A stretch of DNA of 53,531 bases, from NCBI GenBank assembly GCA_947452755.1, contig CANGDT010000006.1, positions 1-53,531 on the forward strand, given 5' to 3'. Source of the DNA: Actinomycetota bacterium. GTDB lineage: Bacteria; Actinomycetota; Actinomycetes; S36-B12; UBA5976. Positions 53,187 to 53,531 of the stretch are shown here, piece by piece; position 1 is the stretch's first letter, and each line of letters opens with the position of its first letter. The notes under the pieces are model-generated. The model ran no database searches and was not told the DNA's origin. It was given only the letters and a program-made list of their open reading frames with translations. Both the position numbers and the translations under genes were made by a program.

Positions 53187-53531
53187 CTAGATTGGCTGGC
53201 TGCGATCGGCGATCAACGTCCCACCTGCGAATGTCACGCCTACTTCGCGGTAGTAGCCAGCGATGATTTCTTGGACGGGAAGGATTGAGGCAAGTTCGTC
53301 CCATTGCGAATCACCCAGAACTAATTCAGCATCGCCCTTCCAGGCTTGGCCAAGGTCAGCGTCAACTCCACCCATGGTGACGAGTTGATCCATGGTCATA
53401 CCTTTGCCACGTTCGATTGATGGCATCCAACGGTTGTGCAACATGGGGTGTCCATTAACGAAACCATTCTTTTCGACTGGTTCACGCAATGTGACGATGG
53501 CGCTTGCCAATCGGTGATCGTATGCCGACAA
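53187..53531 (-). CDS. Acetoacetate decarboxylase-like protein, 5' end cut off
   Basis: Only the last 114 residues are inside the window; the gene continues to the right. The text GHPMLHNRWMPSIERGKGM, then WKGDAELVLGDSQWDELASI and LPVQEIIAGYYREVGVTFAG, fits the C-terminal half of the acetoacetate decarboxylase (ADC) superfamily, which includes decarboxylases and aldolase-dehydratases acting on beta-keto or 2-oxo acids. The active-site lysine lies outside the window. It converges on the ligase gene, separated by a bidirectional terminator. Whether it belongs to the same regulon cannot be told. Confidence 0.6.
   Translation of the reverse strand: MSAYDHRLASAIVTLREPVEKNGFVNGHPMLHNRWMPSIERGKGMTMDQLVTMGGVDADLGQAWKGDAELVLGDSQWDELASILPVQEIIAGYYREVGVTFAGGTLIADRSQPI

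Overview
The window looks like a chromosomal segment of an actinobacterium with roughly even base composition and a compact genome. The lineage signs are a dnaK-grpE-dnaJ-hspR operon with HAIR-type operators, mycothiol synthase (mshD) beside a GlnR-type regulator, a thioredoxin / DUF4395 / SseA / SseC sulfur cluster, divergent glgM and glgC, ppk with a two-domain NUDIX protein, and fba next to DUF3151. Genes are tightly packed: many overlap by 1-8 bases, and several tail-to-tail pairs also overlap. At least fourteen start codons lie exactly six bases after a TANNNT -10 box, which points to widespread leaderless transcription. I cannot name the genus from sequence alone.

Layout. 0-3.4 kb: alkyltransferase (cut by the window edge), DUF5522 protein with a 40-bp tandem array, VOC protein, MalY-like lyase, zinc alcohol dehydrogenase. 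3.5-7.4 kb: chaperone operon with its repressor. 7.4-10.4 kb: Rieske oxygenase, an unrecognised protein, a stand-alone ferredoxin, an SDR and a hypothetical protein. 10.5-20.7 kb: pyrE, DedA, fba, DUF3151, purA, GNAT, class III aminotransferase, purD-purB-purC. 20.7-25.2 kb: TPP enzyme, amino-acid-oxidase-type flavoprotein, two membrane proteins. 25.2-30.8 kb: glycogen and polyphosphate synthesis. 30.8-35.2 kb: two cyanophycinase/peptidase-E-like proteins (one fused to a cysteinyl-tRNA-synthetase-like tail) and a large secreted protein isolated by terminators. 35.2-43.5 kb: mycothiol, nitrogen and sulfur genes, Fur, YgfZ, Dtd, asparaginase.

43.5-53.5 kb is the most interesting part. A five-gene operon encodes a homoprotocatechuate-type ring-cleavage route (HpaE-, HpaD- and HpaG-like) plus a ferredoxin and ferredoxin reductase. 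Around it are a gamma-glutamyl hydrolase, a MarR regulator, a cytochrome P450, a class I amidotransferase and a glutamine-synthetase-like ligase. Three upstream regions here share a 20-bp palindrome, ATCGTT-N8-AACGAT, which I propose is the MarR operator. Together these suggest one regulon that oxidises an aromatic compound and handles a gamma-glutamyl-amide intermediate. The substrate is unknown. A second regulatory highlight is a 27-codon leaderless reading frame with a Cys-Cys pair upstream of the sulfurtransferase operon, resembling the cysteine-responsive leader peptides known in mycobacteria.
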